Made by a program: the position numbers and the translations under genes. The notes beneath the pieces are model-generated. The model did not search any database, was not told where the DNA came from, and was given only the letters and a program-made list of their open reading frames with translations. Source: an uncultured Candidatus Melainabacteria bacterium (GTDB lineage: Bacteria; Cyanobacteriota; Vampirovibrionia; Gastranaerophilales; Gastranaerophilaceae). Taken from it: a DNA stretch of 64,000 nucleotides. The stretch is taken from contig CANNUY010000007.1 in NCBI GenBank assembly GCA_947525005.1, forward strand, positions 20,451 to 84,450, in the 5' to 3' direction. Shown in pieces: positions 1-9,138 of the stretch (positions are counted from its first letter, which is position 1; each line of letters begins with the position of its first letter).

Positions 1-1
1 T

Positions 2-826
2 ACAAATGATAAAGAATCAGAAAAATTCAGACCAGAAGATTCTGTATCAAGAGCAGAAGCAATAAATATTGCTGTTAATTCTTTGACTACAGAACAAATA
101 AGTGCTCAAAAAGCACACGATGTTTTATCAAGAAAATACAAAGATGTAAAAGATGTTCCAGATTGGTTTATGGTACCAGCAGGCAAGGCTGAAATTCTTG
201 ATATGATGTCTATTAAATCTGATAGAAAAGGTTATATTGATGCTGTAAGACCAGCAACAAGAGCAGAAGTTACTGTTATTCTTTATAATATGATGATTCA
301 GGCAAAACTTAATCCAAACGCAAAATTAGCAGAATTTATGCGTAAAAAAACGGGTGAAGGTTATGTTGTAAAAGAGTCTTATGTACAAGGTTCTGTTGGT
401 ACTATTAAAAAGGGTGCAGTTGTTCCTATTAAAGTATCTAATGGATTTTCTTCTCAAACGGCAAAGGTAGGAGATGAATTTATTGCTAATGCCGAAGAAA
501 ACTATATTACAAAAGATAAATATATTTTGATGTATAAAGATACTCAATTTAAAGGTACATTGAAAAATGTCAAAAAAGGGAAATTGTTTGTGAGAAACGG
601 TGTGTTACTATTAGGTTCTGATACTTTGACCACTCCAAACGATCAAAACTTTGCACTAGAGTTGGTGGGTGACGTTTCAATGAAGAAATCAAAATTTATG
701 ACTTGGATTAGAAAAATCTTTAAAGGTGAAAAGATTATTCTAAATTCAGGTGATACTGTTTATGTTAAGTTTATGAGAGAGCTAAAAACCGATTTAACAA
801 ACGGTTGGATATATTATAAAGATTAG
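2..826 (+). CDS. SLH-domain surface protein, 3' part (5' end outside window)
   Basis: The frame is already open at base 2, so this is the C-terminal 274 residues of a longer protein; the in-frame TTG at 83 is not a credible start. Two S-layer-homology-like segments are visible: one with FRPEDSVSRAEA at the very start and one ending in VRPATRAEVTVILYNMM about 90 residues later. SLH domains bind secondary cell-wall polymer or, in diderms, help anchor outer-membrane proteins to peptidoglycan. The remaining ~170 residues are lysine-rich, predicted beta-type and unrecognised. No barrel is evident in the visible part, so a SLH-porin is possible but not shown. The gene ends at a strong hairpin shared with the converging gene. 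Confidence 0.75.
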   Translation, partial: TNDKESEKFRPEDSVSRAEAINIAVNSLTTEQISAQKAHDVLSRKYKDVKDVPDWFMVPAGKAEILDMMSIKSDRKGYIDAVRPATRAEVTVILYNMMIQAKLNPNAKLAEFMRKKTGEGYVVKESYVQGSVGTIKKGAVVPIKVSNGFSSQTAKVGDEFIANAEENYITKDKYILMYKDTQFKGTLKNVKKGKLFVRNGVLLLGSDTLTTPNDQNFALELVGDVSMKKSKFMTWIRKIFKGEKIILNSGDTVYVKFMRELKTDLTNGWIYYKD

Positions 827-855
827 AAAGCTCAAATAATGTGAAAATATTAAAT

Positions 856-890
856 ACCCTAATCCAAATAAATGGATTAGGGTTCCTTTT
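856..890. terminator. Bidirectional rho-independent terminator
   Basis: A perfect 10-bp stem (856-865 with 874-883), 8-nt loop, followed by TCCTTTT. It lies between two converging genes and can serve both. Confidence 0.8.
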
Positions 891-924
891 ATCAACGCTA
901 TGTATGTATATGTTCAATAGATTA

Positions 925-2526
925 TTAGCCACTAAATGTTTTAAAACTGCTTTCAACGTTTTTACTAACGACTTTTTGGCAAGCTTCCATTTCTGTTTGA
1001 AGTGCAGATTGTTCAGTGTTTAGTTGTTCAAGTTGTAATTGAAGCTTTCTATCCTGTGCTTGTAAAATTTCTGTTTTAGCGTTTATGTCAGAAATTTGTT
1101 TGTCATATTGTTCTTGTTGATAATAATACTTGTTCATTGCATCATTATAAGCATTTTCATCAGTAATAGTTTCAACAGACAAATCATAGACTACAGAATC
1201 GTCTTCAAATTTTACAGAAGAAAATCTTCCAGAACCATCAGTTTCAAGCAATGCTTGTTTTGTTTCAGTAACTTTTGTATCAACATAAATTGCATTGTAG
1301 TATGCAAGTTTTTCTTGTTGATTGTCAATACCGTTATTGGCTGTGGCATTTTTGCCAAAAGCACTTTTTAAACTTTGGTCCATATCGGCAGCCGTTGTAT
1401 AGTAGTTTTTACCGTTCATCTTGAATTGGTATATGCCACCAGTATATACACCATTGTCATCAAAACACGCTGCTAAGTGTTCATAGTATTGACTATTTGC
1501 AGCATCTTTTTTCATATCTTTTAAAACTTGGTTGATTTCTATAGATGTTGTTTTTGACTCGTTGAAGTCATCTATAGAAACTTCTGTAAGTTCACTATTT
1601 CCGACTGCAGAATAATTACTGAAGGACGGTGCGTTTGTAGCAGAGTTTAGTTTTACTGTTCCACCAATTCTCATTGCAGCAATTTCTGTTTCAGAAAGAT
1701 AATATGTTCCATCTGTATAATATTTCTTTTGGTCAATGTTTCTGACTTTGATTTCAGAACCTGACGTTTTTGCTGCTGTTAATTCTTCGCCACATACATA
1801 TTTTGTATTTTCACCTGTACCTGTTTTGTAATATGTTTTTGATGTATCAAACAAGCCACCATAAGAATCTTTGATTTGTTTAAGTTCATCGTGGTCTGTT
1901 AAATCCACTTTTTCATAAGTATTTGCACCATCGCTCCAAGTGTCATCTGCATCATTGTATGTCCAACCTGCAATAGCACTGTTTCTGGTTCTGCCATTAT
2001 ACATCGCATCAAGTTGTTCAGTTGTATCTGCGTTTGTGAACTGATCAGATGGCTTAAATGTGTATGATAATGTTTGACCTGAACGGTTTAATTGGAATGA
2101 GAAATAATCATTTTTGCTATTGTAATCTTTAGATACGATAGTCGCTTGTTTTTGTGAAGCTGTGAAATGATTTGTTTTTGTTGCTTGTACTTGTGGGTCA
2201 TTTAAGTTTTGTCTTTGTCCTGTGTACAATTTTTCGTAGTGATAACTTGTTACTACATAGTTATAATCGCTGTTAGCTTCAGGTAATCTGTAATAATTTT
2301 CAAGCACTGATGTATTGATTCCGTCATTCCAAGAGTATTGAAGTTTTGTGTAGTTGCTACTATCCGGACATACTGGAACGGACATAGTTAACATTTGATT
2401 GAATAAATCAGCCGATTGGTTAGAAAGTACTAATCGCTGTTGGTTAATTTGTTGACCTTCGTATTCAACGTTAGTTTTTCTTGATGACAAGGCTAAATAT
2501 CTTGCTTGTGATGCTGCTAAACCCAT
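925..2526 (-). CDS. Conserved-looking hypothetical, coiled-coil ends, possible axial/secreted structural protein
   Basis: 533 residues from the ATG at 2526, chosen because GAGG sits about 8 nt upstream; an in-frame ATG ten codons earlier lacks such a site. No signal peptide. The N-terminus (MGLAASQARYLALSSRK) is followed by a helical region, a long Thr/Ser/Tyr/Asn-rich middle typical of secreted beta-structure, and a C-terminal coiled coil of about 70 residues rich in Gln/Glu ending in SFKTFSG. Helical ends around a variable centre resemble the plan of flagellar axial and hook-associated proteins, and flagellar-type genes lie at 20-22 kb, but no family signature was recognised. I recall similar N-termini in Gastranaerophilales hypotheticals. 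Function unknown. Confidence 0.75.
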   Translation of the reverse strand: MGLAASQARYLALSSRKTNVEYEGQQINQQRLVLSNQSADLFNQMLTMSVPVCPDSSNYTKLQYSWNDGINTSVLENYYRLPEANSDYNYVVTSYHYEKLYTGQRQNLNDPQVQATKTNHFTASQKQATIVSKDYNSKNDYFSFQLNRSGQTLSYTFKPSDQFTNADTTEQLDAMYNGRTRNSAIAGWTYNDADDTWSDGANTYEKVDLTDHDELKQIKDSYGGLFDTSKTYYKTGTGENTKYVCGEELTAAKTSGSEIKVRNIDQKKYYTDGTYYLSETEIAAMRIGGTVKLNSATNAPSFSNYSAVGNSELTEVSIDDFNESKTTSIEINQVLKDMKKDAANSQYYEHLAACFDDNGVYTGGIYQFKMNGKNYYTTAADMDQSLKSAFGKNATANNGIDNQQEKLAYYNAIYVDTKVTETKQALLETDGSGRFSSVKFEDDSVVYDLSVETITDENAYNDAMNKYYYQQEQYDKQISDINAKTEILQAQDRKLQLQLEQLNTEQSALQTEMEACQKVVSKNVESSFKTFSG

Positions 2527-2779
2527 GTTTTTGTCCTCTTTTTTTATTGTTTTCATGGTATTTAAGACTTTTTTTCAAAAAGTCAATTTTATAATAGTAT
2601 GATAACTGTTTGTAACATTGAGTTTCAAGTGTTTGGAGTTTTTGTTTTAAACTTTTCGTGTAGAAATATCATACTTTAGTTGGAGAAAATTCAAGACAGT
2701 TTCGGAATTCCTGTAAACATAAAATTACGCATAATGCATTATGCATTCCAAATTGTGTAATAAGCTCTGCGTACATTCT
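2527..2779. other. Intergenic region with repeat fragment and palindrome
   Basis: No gene is seen. It carries a stretch around 2698-2720 (TTTCGGAATTCCTGTAAAC) that recurs at 35988-36007, and a perfect 16-bp palindrome GCATAATGCATTATGC at 2729-2744. No convincing terminator for rnhB was found here. Confidence 0.6.
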
Positions 2780-3439
2780 TTAAAACAACGTCAATTGCTT
2801 TTCAAAATGTTTCTTCAAAAAAGAGTTTCTATGATACTTTGTTATTCCAAATTTATCTATTGCCTCAAGGTGTGATTTAGTCAAATATCCAGCATTTTTA
2901 CACCATTCGTATTGTGGAAATTCTTTATCTAATTTTTCCATATACCTATCTCTAGAAACTTTTGCTAAGATACTTGCAGCCGCAATAGACGCTGATTTGC
3001 TATCTCCTTTTATAATAAATTGCTGTGGATATTCAAAGTTTCTAATCAATCTATTTCCATCAACAAGAACAAGGATATTTTCTTTTTTGAGTTGGTGGAT
3101 AACGTCCTCACAAGCCAATTTCATAGCTTTTAGAGAACAATTTAAGATGTTGTATTTTTCTATTTCATCAACCTCTATGCAAATAGTTGAATTTATTGTT
3201 TCGTTTTTGACTATATCGAATAAATATTCACGTTTCTTTTTAGTTAATTGTTTTGAGTCGTTTAGTATACTCAATTTTTCAATAAGTTGTTTGTTAGTAT
3301 TCTCAAAATACACGGCACTAGCGAACACTCCACCTGCTCCAGGTCCTCTGCCTGCTTCATCAGTCCCGATGATGTTTGTATTAAATTCTTTGTCAAACTC
3401 AAATCTTTTATTTGAAGTTTCTGCTTTTGAATTTTTCAT
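2780..3439 (-). CDS. rnhB: Ribonuclease HII
   Basis: 219 residues from the preferred ATG at 3439 (an upstream in-frame ATG at 3457 would add six residues). RNase HII cleaves the RNA strand of RNA-DNA hybrids and nicks at misincorporated ribonucleotides. The hallmark GTDEAGRGPGAG near the N-terminus supplies the first acidic pair; LVDGN supplies a further catalytic aspartate and KGDSKSASIAAASILAKVSRD is the conserved helix. Length is normal. The 3439 start is preferred because a perfect TATAAT lies 6 nt upstream, so the message would begin at or near the ATG; no Shine-Dalgarno is present at either start. It is transcribed away from alaS. Confidence 0.95.
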   Translation of the reverse strand: MKNSKAETSNKRFEFDKEFNTNIIGTDEAGRGPGAGGVFASAVYFENTNKQLIEKLSILNDSKQLTKKKREYLFDIVKNETINSTICIEVDEIEKYNILNCSLKAMKLACEDVIHQLKKENILVLVDGNRLIRNFEYPQQFIIKGDSKSASIAAASILAKVSRDRYMEKLDKEFPQYEWCKNAGYLTKSHLEAIDKFGITKYHRNSFLKKHFEKQLTLF

Positions 3440-3445
3440 AGTCGA

Positions 3446-3451
3446 ATTATA
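3446..3451 (-). promoter_or_regulatory. -10 box of rnhB (leaderless arrangement)
   Basis: TATAAT on the minus strand, exactly 6 nt before the rnhB ATG at 3439; same spacing as before pheA, the decarboxylase and murJ. No clear -35. Confidence 0.55.
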
Positions 3452-3518
3452 ACACATAAATCTTTATATTTGATGTAAAATATATTATAAGGAAGAATTA
3501 TATTATAAGGAATTAAAA

Positions 3519-6122
3519 ATGCTAAAAGGAAATGAAATAAGACAATTATATTTAGATTTTTTCAAAAATAAACATCAACACACAATAGTAGAAAGCTCTA
3601 GCCTTGTGCCAGATAACCCTACAGTATTATTGACAACAGCAGGCATGTTACAGTTCTTGCCAATATTTTTGGGTGTAGTAAAATCACCTTATGACCCTGC
3701 AAGAGCTACATCTTGTCAAAAGTGTGCAAGAGCAGGTGGAAAAGATTCTGATATTGAAAATGTTGGTAGAACTCCACGTCACCATACATTTTTTGAAATG
3801 TTAGGTAATTTTTCTTTTGGTGATTATTATAAAAAAGACATTATCCCTTGGGCTTGGGATTTTGTTACTAATGTTTTAAAGCTTGATAAGGATAGATTGT
3901 GGATTACAATCTTTGAAACAGACGATGAAGCTTATGAAATTTGGAGAAGCGTTGGTGTACCTGATGAACGTATTAAACGTAAAGGTAAAAAAGATAACTT
4001 TTGGGGCCCTCCAGGAGCATCAGGTTCTTGTGGACCTTGTTCTGAAATCCATTATGATTTAGGTGAAGAATATAAATGTGATGACCCACGTGGTTGTGGT
4101 ATAGATACTTGTGAATGTGACCGTTGGGTTGAAATATGGAATCTTGTATTTACAGAATTGTATCAAGATGAAGAAGGTAATCAATCACCTTTAGAAAGCA
4201 AAAACGTTGATACAGGCATGGGCTTAGAACGTATTGCAATGGTTTGTCAAGGTGTTGCATCTACTTTTGAAACAGATTTATTAAAGCCTATTCTTGATGA
4301 AGTTTGCAAAATGGCAGGGGTAGAATATAAAAAATCTGAAAAAACAGATGTATCATTGAGAATTATTACTGACCACGCAAGATGTGTATCTTTCTTGATT
4401 TCAGATGGTGTTATTCCTGGAAATGAAGGAAGAAGTTATGTTTTAAGAATGATTCTTAGACGTGCTTTAAGACACGGTAAAATCTTGGGTATGGATTTGC
4501 CTTTCTTGTATAAATTGGTCGATGTAATCGTTGAAAACTATGGTGAAGCATATCCTGATTTAGTTAAAAATAAAGCTAAAATTGTTGACACAATCAAAAA
4601 AGAAGAAGAACGATTTGCAAAAACTCTTGATAGAGGTTATAAAATGCTTGAGGACTTTATTTCTTCTAAGAAAGATATTGATGGAGTTAGTGCATTCAAA
4701 TTGTATGATACCTATGGATTTCCATTTGAACTTACAAAAGAAATTGCTGATGAAAACGGTTTAAAGGTTGATGAAGCTGGATTTAAACTTGCTATGCAAG
4801 AACAAAAAGATAGAGCAAAAGCTGCGACTGCAAAAATCAGTGTAACAGGTGATATGAAATATGCAAAAGTTGAAAAAGAAGTTGGTTCAACAGAATTTGT
4901 TGGATACACTGAAACTGAAGCTGATGCAAAAATTCTTGCAACAATTGAAGAAGAAGATTTTGTTGATGTAGTTTTAGACAAGACTCCGTTCTACGCTGAA
5001 TGTGGTGGTCAAGTTGGTGACTCAGGTATTATTGAAAATGATAACTTGAAGTTAGAAGTATTGACTACATTTAAGGTTAATGAATTGTATGTTCACCGTT
5101 CAAAAGTTGTGAATGGTGAAATCGAAATTGGCGCTAAAGTAAAAGCAATAATTGATAAAGAACGTAGAGAAGAAATTCGTGTTCACCACACATCAGCTCA
5201 CCTTTTACAAGCTGGTTTGGTTAAAGTTCTTGGGGACGAGGTTAAACAAGCAGGTTCACAAGTTGAAGAAAATCGTATGAGATTTGACTTTACTTTTTCA
5301 AGAGCTGTTACTCCAGAAGAATTGTTGAAGGTTGAAAAACTTATTAATAATTGGATTAAATTAGATATCAAACTTCATACTGAGGTACTTTCTATTGAAG
5401 AAGCAAAATTGACAGGTGCAACTGCATTGTTTGGCGAAAAATATGGTGATGTAGTTCGTGTAGTTTGTATAGGTGATGATGAAAATTGTATTTCAAAAGA
5501 ATTTTGTGCAGGTACACACGCATCTTCAACTGCTGATTTAAGAGTGTTCAAAATCGTATCAGAAGGTGCTATTGCTGCTGGTACAAGAAGAATTGAAGTT
5601 GTTGTTTCTGATGCTGCGTTAGAATATTTGAACAAAAAGGTTGCTGAGATTGATAAATTAGCTTCTAAATTCAAAGTTCATTATGATGAAGTAGTTGAGA
5701 GAGTTGAAAAACTTTCTGAAGAAAACAGAGAACAACAAAAAGAAATCGTTGAATTGAAATCTGAAAACGCTCGTTCTAAGTTTGCCACATTTATTTCTAG
5801 AGCAAAAGATATTGAAGGTGGTAAACTGTTTATTTCTAAGATAGAAAACTTAGACAATGATGCAATAAAAGCTGGTGTTGAGTTCTTGACCCATAAATTA
5901 GGAGAATCAGTAATAATACTTGCTTCAACTAAGATGGTATTGGTTAAGGTATCTGACAGTTTTGTAAAAGCAGGTATCAATGCTGGTAAACTTGTTGGTG
6001 AAATTGCTCGTGCTACTGGTGCAAATGGTGGTGGTAGACCAAACTTTGCACAAGGTGGTATTAAAGATGCTTCAAAACTTGATGATATATTAGAAAAGGT
6101 TGAATCTGATTTGTTAGGTTAA
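3519..6122 (+). CDS. alaS: Alanyl-tRNA synthetase
   Basis: 867 residues, full length. Charges tRNA-Ala with alanine and edits mischarged Ser/Gly. The N-terminal class II catalytic core includes the RxPRHHTFFEM region and the motif-3 GMGLERIAMV near residue 232. The editing domain carries the zinc-binding HHTSAH (about 556) and CAGTH (about 662). A coiled-coil linker (about 705-765) leads to the C-Ala domain with the glycine-rich GANGGGRPNFAQGG. AAGGAATTAAAA precedes the ATG. The TolC-like gene starts 5 nt after the stop, so the two are probably cotranscribed. Confidence 0.97.
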   Translation: MLKGNEIRQLYLDFFKNKHQHTIVESSSLVPDNPTVLLTTAGMLQFLPIFLGVVKSPYDPARATSCQKCARAGGKDSDIENVGRTPRHHTFFEMLGNFSFGDYYKKDIIPWAWDFVTNVLKLDKDRLWITIFETDDEAYEIWRSVGVPDERIKRKGKKDNFWGPPGASGSCGPCSEIHYDLGEEYKCDDPRGCGIDTCECDRWVEIWNLVFTELYQDEEGNQSPLESKNVDTGMGLERIAMVCQGVASTFETDLLKPILDEVCKMAGVEYKKSEKTDVSLRIITDHARCVSFLISDGVIPGNEGRSYVLRMILRRALRHGKILGMDLPFLYKLVDVIVENYGEAYPDLVKNKAKIVDTIKKEEERFAKTLDRGYKMLEDFISSKKDIDGVSAFKLYDTYGFPFELTKEIADENGLKVDEAGFKLAMQEQKDRAKAATAKISVTGDMKYAKVEKEVGSTEFVGYTETEADAKILATIEEEDFVDVVLDKTPFYAECGGQVGDSGIIENDNLKLEVLTTFKVNELYVHRSKVVNGEIEIGAKVKAIIDKERREEIRVHHTSAHLLQAGLVKVLGDEVKQAGSQVEENRMRFDFTFSRAVTPEELLKVEKLINNWIKLDIKLHTEVLSIEEAKLTGATALFGEKYGDVVRVVCIGDDENCISKEFCAGTHASSTADLRVFKIVSEGAIAAGTRRIEVVVSDAALEYLNKKVAEIDKLASKFKVHYDEVVERVEKLSEENREQQKEIVELKSENARSKFATFISRAKDIEGGKLFISKIENLDNDAIKAGVEFLTHKLGESVIILASTKMVLVKVSDSFVKAGINAGKLVGEIARATGANGGGRPNFAQGGIKDASKLDDILEKVESDLLG

Positions 6123-6127
6123 TAAAT

Positions 6128-7384
6128 ATGAAAAAGATAGTTTCTCTATTGGTTATAACATTTTTATTAGCAACTAATGTTTTCGCAGAAGAAATTGTTA
6201 AAGTCGATATGGATACTGCGATTAATGTTGCTTTATCTAAAAATGTTATGTATCAAGCTAAGAAGAAAGATGTTGAGATTGCAGAGAAAAATATCAAGAT
6301 TGCTAACAGATTGAAAAACCCACAACTTTTTTCACATACGTTAATTGGTAGAGTTACACGTGGTAACAATAGTCAATTAGGTATGAATATTCCAGTTGAG
6401 GTTATGAAACGTAGTGCAAGAAAAGGTGTTGCTTTAGCAGAATATGAAAAAGCGAAAACAGAGCTTGCGAAGTACGAATATAATCTGAAGATTGATGTTA
6501 TGGAAGCATATTTTGAAGTTTTGTGTGCAAAATCTCATTATATCTTGATGGAAAGAAAAGAGTATTGGTATAAGAATATTTTATCAATCGCTGAACATAA
6601 GAAATCGACAGAGCCACGTTATGAAATTAACGTATTGAGAGCGAAGATTAAACATGAGCGTGAATTGATTGATTTGAATTACTTGAGTTCTAATGTGAAT
6701 GAAGCTATTTGTAATTTCAATAAGGTCTTAAACACAAATGAGCGTGAAATTACCTATGATACAATAGAGTCATCTTTGAGAGATAATTCGTATATTTTAA
6801 ATATAAAATTACCATCTTGTGAAAAATTAGTTGATTTTGCGATGAAGCATAATTACGAATTGAAGATTGCAAAAGATGATATAAAAATTGCAGATAAAAA
6901 TATAACTTTAGTTAAACGTCAACGAGTACCTGATTTGTATTTAGCAGGTGGTTATGCTTATCAAAAAATGAGTACTCATGATCCTTATGACGGTGCGTAT
7001 GTGACTGCAGGCATGGATTTACCTATATTTTATACATATAGACCAGAAATTCAACAGTCAAAAATTGTGTTGGATAGGTTGAAATACAATAAGGTTGCGT
7101 ATGAGGATTTGTTGAATTATACAATTCAGGATAATTATTACAAGTTCAATGCTCATAAAAACAATATGGAACATGCACAAAAAATTTATAACGATATGGA
7201 TAGACTTCTTACCCTTGAATCAGAAGCATATAAGAAAAATGAAATCAGGCTTATGGACTTGATGAATATAGAAGACTCTCAACAACAATATATGACAGAG
7301 TTTATTGAGTCTATTCACTTGTTTTATAAGGCATATCTTGATTTGTTGAGAAATTTGGGTAGAGATTTGGACGAAACTTTGTAG
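6128..7384 (+). CDS. TolC-like outer-membrane efflux protein
   Basis: 418 residues with a clear signal peptide (MKKIVSLLVITFLLATNVFA, cleavage before EE). The mature protein is almost wholly helical with two related halves (about 30-215 and 225-415), containing DVEIAEKNIKIA and DDIKIADKNITLV at matching positions, as in the OEP/TolC family whose trimer forms an outer-membrane beta-barrel and periplasmic helical tunnel. It would pair with an inner-membrane pump and adaptor, neither of which is nearby. It lies 5 nt behind alaS with only a weak AGG before the ATG, consistent with translational coupling. The coupling to alaS looks incidental. Substrate unknown. Confidence 0.85.
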   Translation: MKKIVSLLVITFLLATNVFAEEIVKVDMDTAINVALSKNVMYQAKKKDVEIAEKNIKIANRLKNPQLFSHTLIGRVTRGNNSQLGMNIPVEVMKRSARKGVALAEYEKAKTELAKYEYNLKIDVMEAYFEVLCAKSHYILMERKEYWYKNILSIAEHKKSTEPRYEINVLRAKIKHERELIDLNYLSSNVNEAICNFNKVLNTNEREITYDTIESSLRDNSYILNIKLPSCEKLVDFAMKHNYELKIAKDDIKIADKNITLVKRQRVPDLYLAGGYAYQKMSTHDPYDGAYVTAGMDLPIFYTYRPEIQQSKIVLDRLKYNKVAYEDLLNYTIQDNYYKFNAHKNNMEHAQKIYNDMDRLLTLESEAYKKNEIRLMDLMNIEDSQQQYMTEFIESIHLFYKAYLDLLRNLGRDLDETL

Positions 7385-7398
7385 AGAGTATTGTGTAC

Positions 7399-7437
7399 AT
7401 TATTACGAGGCTCGAATCTAGTGAGAGCCGTGATAAT
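7399..7437. repeat. Imperfect hairpin, possible terminator or repeat element
   Basis: Arms ATTATTACGAGGCTC and GAGAGCCGTGATAAT around a GAATCTAGT loop, between two converging genes. There is no T-run. Its core resembles the hairpin at 30558-30592, so it may be a small dispersed repeat. Confidence 0.5.
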
Positions 7438-7479
7438 TCAAACCTGATTCAGTATCTCCAGAATATGCAAAATTATTAA

Positions 7480-8793
7480 TTACACAACCTTAAATAAAAT
7501 AACTCCAATTAGTGCAAAGACGATTAGTGCAATATTATAATGTAAAAATGTTGGTATGCAGGTATCCCAAATATGATTGTGTTGACCATCAACATTCAAT
7601 CCAGAGGTAGGTCCAAGTGTTGTATCTGATGCAGGTGAACCAGCATCTCCAAGTGCTGCTGCAGCTGCAAGAACAATCGTTGTTTGCGCTACGTTAAACC
7701 CCATTTTTATAAATACAGGAACAAATACTACTGCAAGAATAGGAATTGTACCAAATGAAGTGCCTATTCCCATTGTTATTATTAGACCAACAAACAACAT
7801 TATAAGTGAAGTCATTATTTGGTTTGCTGGAAGTATCGCAATTATTGAGTTTACAAAGGTATCAATTCCACCTGTTGATTTTAGAACTGTTGCAAATCCA
7901 GCTGCAACAAGCATTATGAAGGCAACGTAACCCATCATATAAATACCTTCGTCCATTAATTTATCCATCTTACTGTGTTTTACAGCACCAAGTGAAAATA
8001 TAATTCCTAGTCCACATAGAGCTCCTAATGGTAATGAGTGAGTTAAAATTTGAACACTGAATGTGATAAGAGCTGCAAGTATTGTTATATAATGTTTGTA
8101 ATTTAGTTTTAAATCCTCTGTTTTTGTTTCTGATACTTTTATATCTTTATATGTACGAGGTTTTCTATATGATATAAATAATGAAACTAATAATCCTGCA
8201 ACCATTCCAAGTCCAAGTACCCAAGTATATTTCCAAACATCATCTTTTGCTATTATCATTCCGTTTTGAACCATGTTTTCAGCTAGTAGGTTATGGAAAA
8301 TCAATCCAAATCCTGCAGGAATTGTTATATAAGGAGTTTTTAACCCAAATGCTAAAATAGAAGCGATTGCCCGTCTATCAATGTTCATTATATTGAAGGT
8401 ATGTAATAACGGTGGAATAAGAATTGGTATGAATGCAATATGGATAGGAATAATGTTTTGTGATGCCATTGAAATTAAAATAAGTACAAGATAAAGTACA
8501 CATTTTCTGTTATCCACAAATTCAATTATTTTATTAGAAATGATGTCTGTTAAGCCTGTGTGGTTCATAGCCGCAGCAAATGCTCCAAGAAGTATATAGC
8601 TTAGTGCCGTTTCAGAGTTACCACCCATACCAGAGATAAATGTGTTCATAATATCTGTTATGTGCATACCTGAAGTTAATCCAGCTATGATTGTTGATAT
8701 TATAATTGACAAAAGCACGTTAACCCTGCATAAACATAGTATGAACAAACAAGTTATCGAGATGATTACAGGGTTTATAATTAGGTTTAACAT
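7480..8793 (-). CDS. YuiF/NhaC-type permease (predicted amino-acid/cation transporter)
   Basis: 437 residues, about 11-12 membrane segments. The C-terminal signature ALGDAGSPASDTTLGPTSG followed by GQHNHIWDTCIPTFLHYN matches the YuiF branch of the NhaC Na+/H+ antiporter superfamily, for which histidine transport has been proposed. Conserved MASQNIIPIHIAFIPILIPP near residue 110 also fits. The ATG at 8793 follows the preceding gene's stop by 2 nt, so it is the last gene of the leftward operon beginning at 11368. Transported substrate cannot be read from sequence; family assignment is firm. Confidence 0.88.
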   Translation of the reverse strand: MLNLIINPVIISITCLFILCLCRVNVLLSIIISTIIAGLTSGMHITDIMNTFISGMGGNSETALSYILLGAFAAAMNHTGLTDIISNKIIEFVDNRKCVLYLVLILISMASQNIIPIHIAFIPILIPPLLHTFNIMNIDRRAIASILAFGLKTPYITIPAGFGLIFHNLLAENMVQNGMIIAKDDVWKYTWVLGLGMVAGLLVSLFISYRKPRTYKDIKVSETKTEDLKLNYKHYITILAALITFSVQILTHSLPLGALCGLGIIFSLGAVKHSKMDKLMDEGIYMMGYVAFIMLVAAGFATVLKSTGGIDTFVNSIIAILPANQIMTSLIMLFVGLIITMGIGTSFGTIPILAVVFVPVFIKMGFNVAQTTIVLAAAAALGDAGSPASDTTLGPTSGLNVDGQHNHIWDTCIPTFLHYNIALIVFALIGVILFKVV

Positions 8794-8795
8794 TA

Positions 8796-9098
8796 TTATT
8801 TCTCTAGTTTTTCAATGATTTCTAATGATACTTCTTTTTGAAGTTCAAATGGCATTATTTTCAAGTATTGAAATGCGTCTGCAAGTTCTCTATCTTTGTC
8901 ATACCAGCGTTTACAAAAATAATTGAAGGCTTCTTCTAGCTTGTTTTGTGCAATACTTAACCCAAAATCTTTTGCTTTTTGAACGATAAAATTTGCGCAT
9001 TCGTGTTGTAATTTTTCGTCAGCTTCTGACATCATTCCAACTGCTAAACTTAATGTAGGTTCTAAGTCGTACCATCTTTGTGTAAAATTATTTTCCAT
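8796..9098 (-). CDS. Small hypothetical protein
   Basis: 100 residues, no signal peptide or membrane segment; predicted helical and acidic (MENNFTQRWYDLEPTLSLAVGMM). No family recognised. It sits between the TrmB-like regulator (40 nt upstream) and the permease (2 nt downstream) in the same direction, and the tight junction to the permease makes it a real gene. It may be an accessory of the permease, which is inference only. Confidence 0.7.
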   Translation of the reverse strand: MENNFTQRWYDLEPTLSLAVGMMSEADEKLQHECANFIVQKAKDFGLSIAQNKLEEAFNYFCKRWYDKDRELADAFQYLKIMPFELQKEVSLEIIEKLEK

Positions 9099-9138
9099 AC
9101 ACTTAGGATAAGATATATAAGATATAATGTCAACTTGT

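Noticed and set aside
83..826. TTG at 83 as the start of the SLH protein
   Set aside because: The frame is open to the window edge and an SLH motif lies upstream of that codon.
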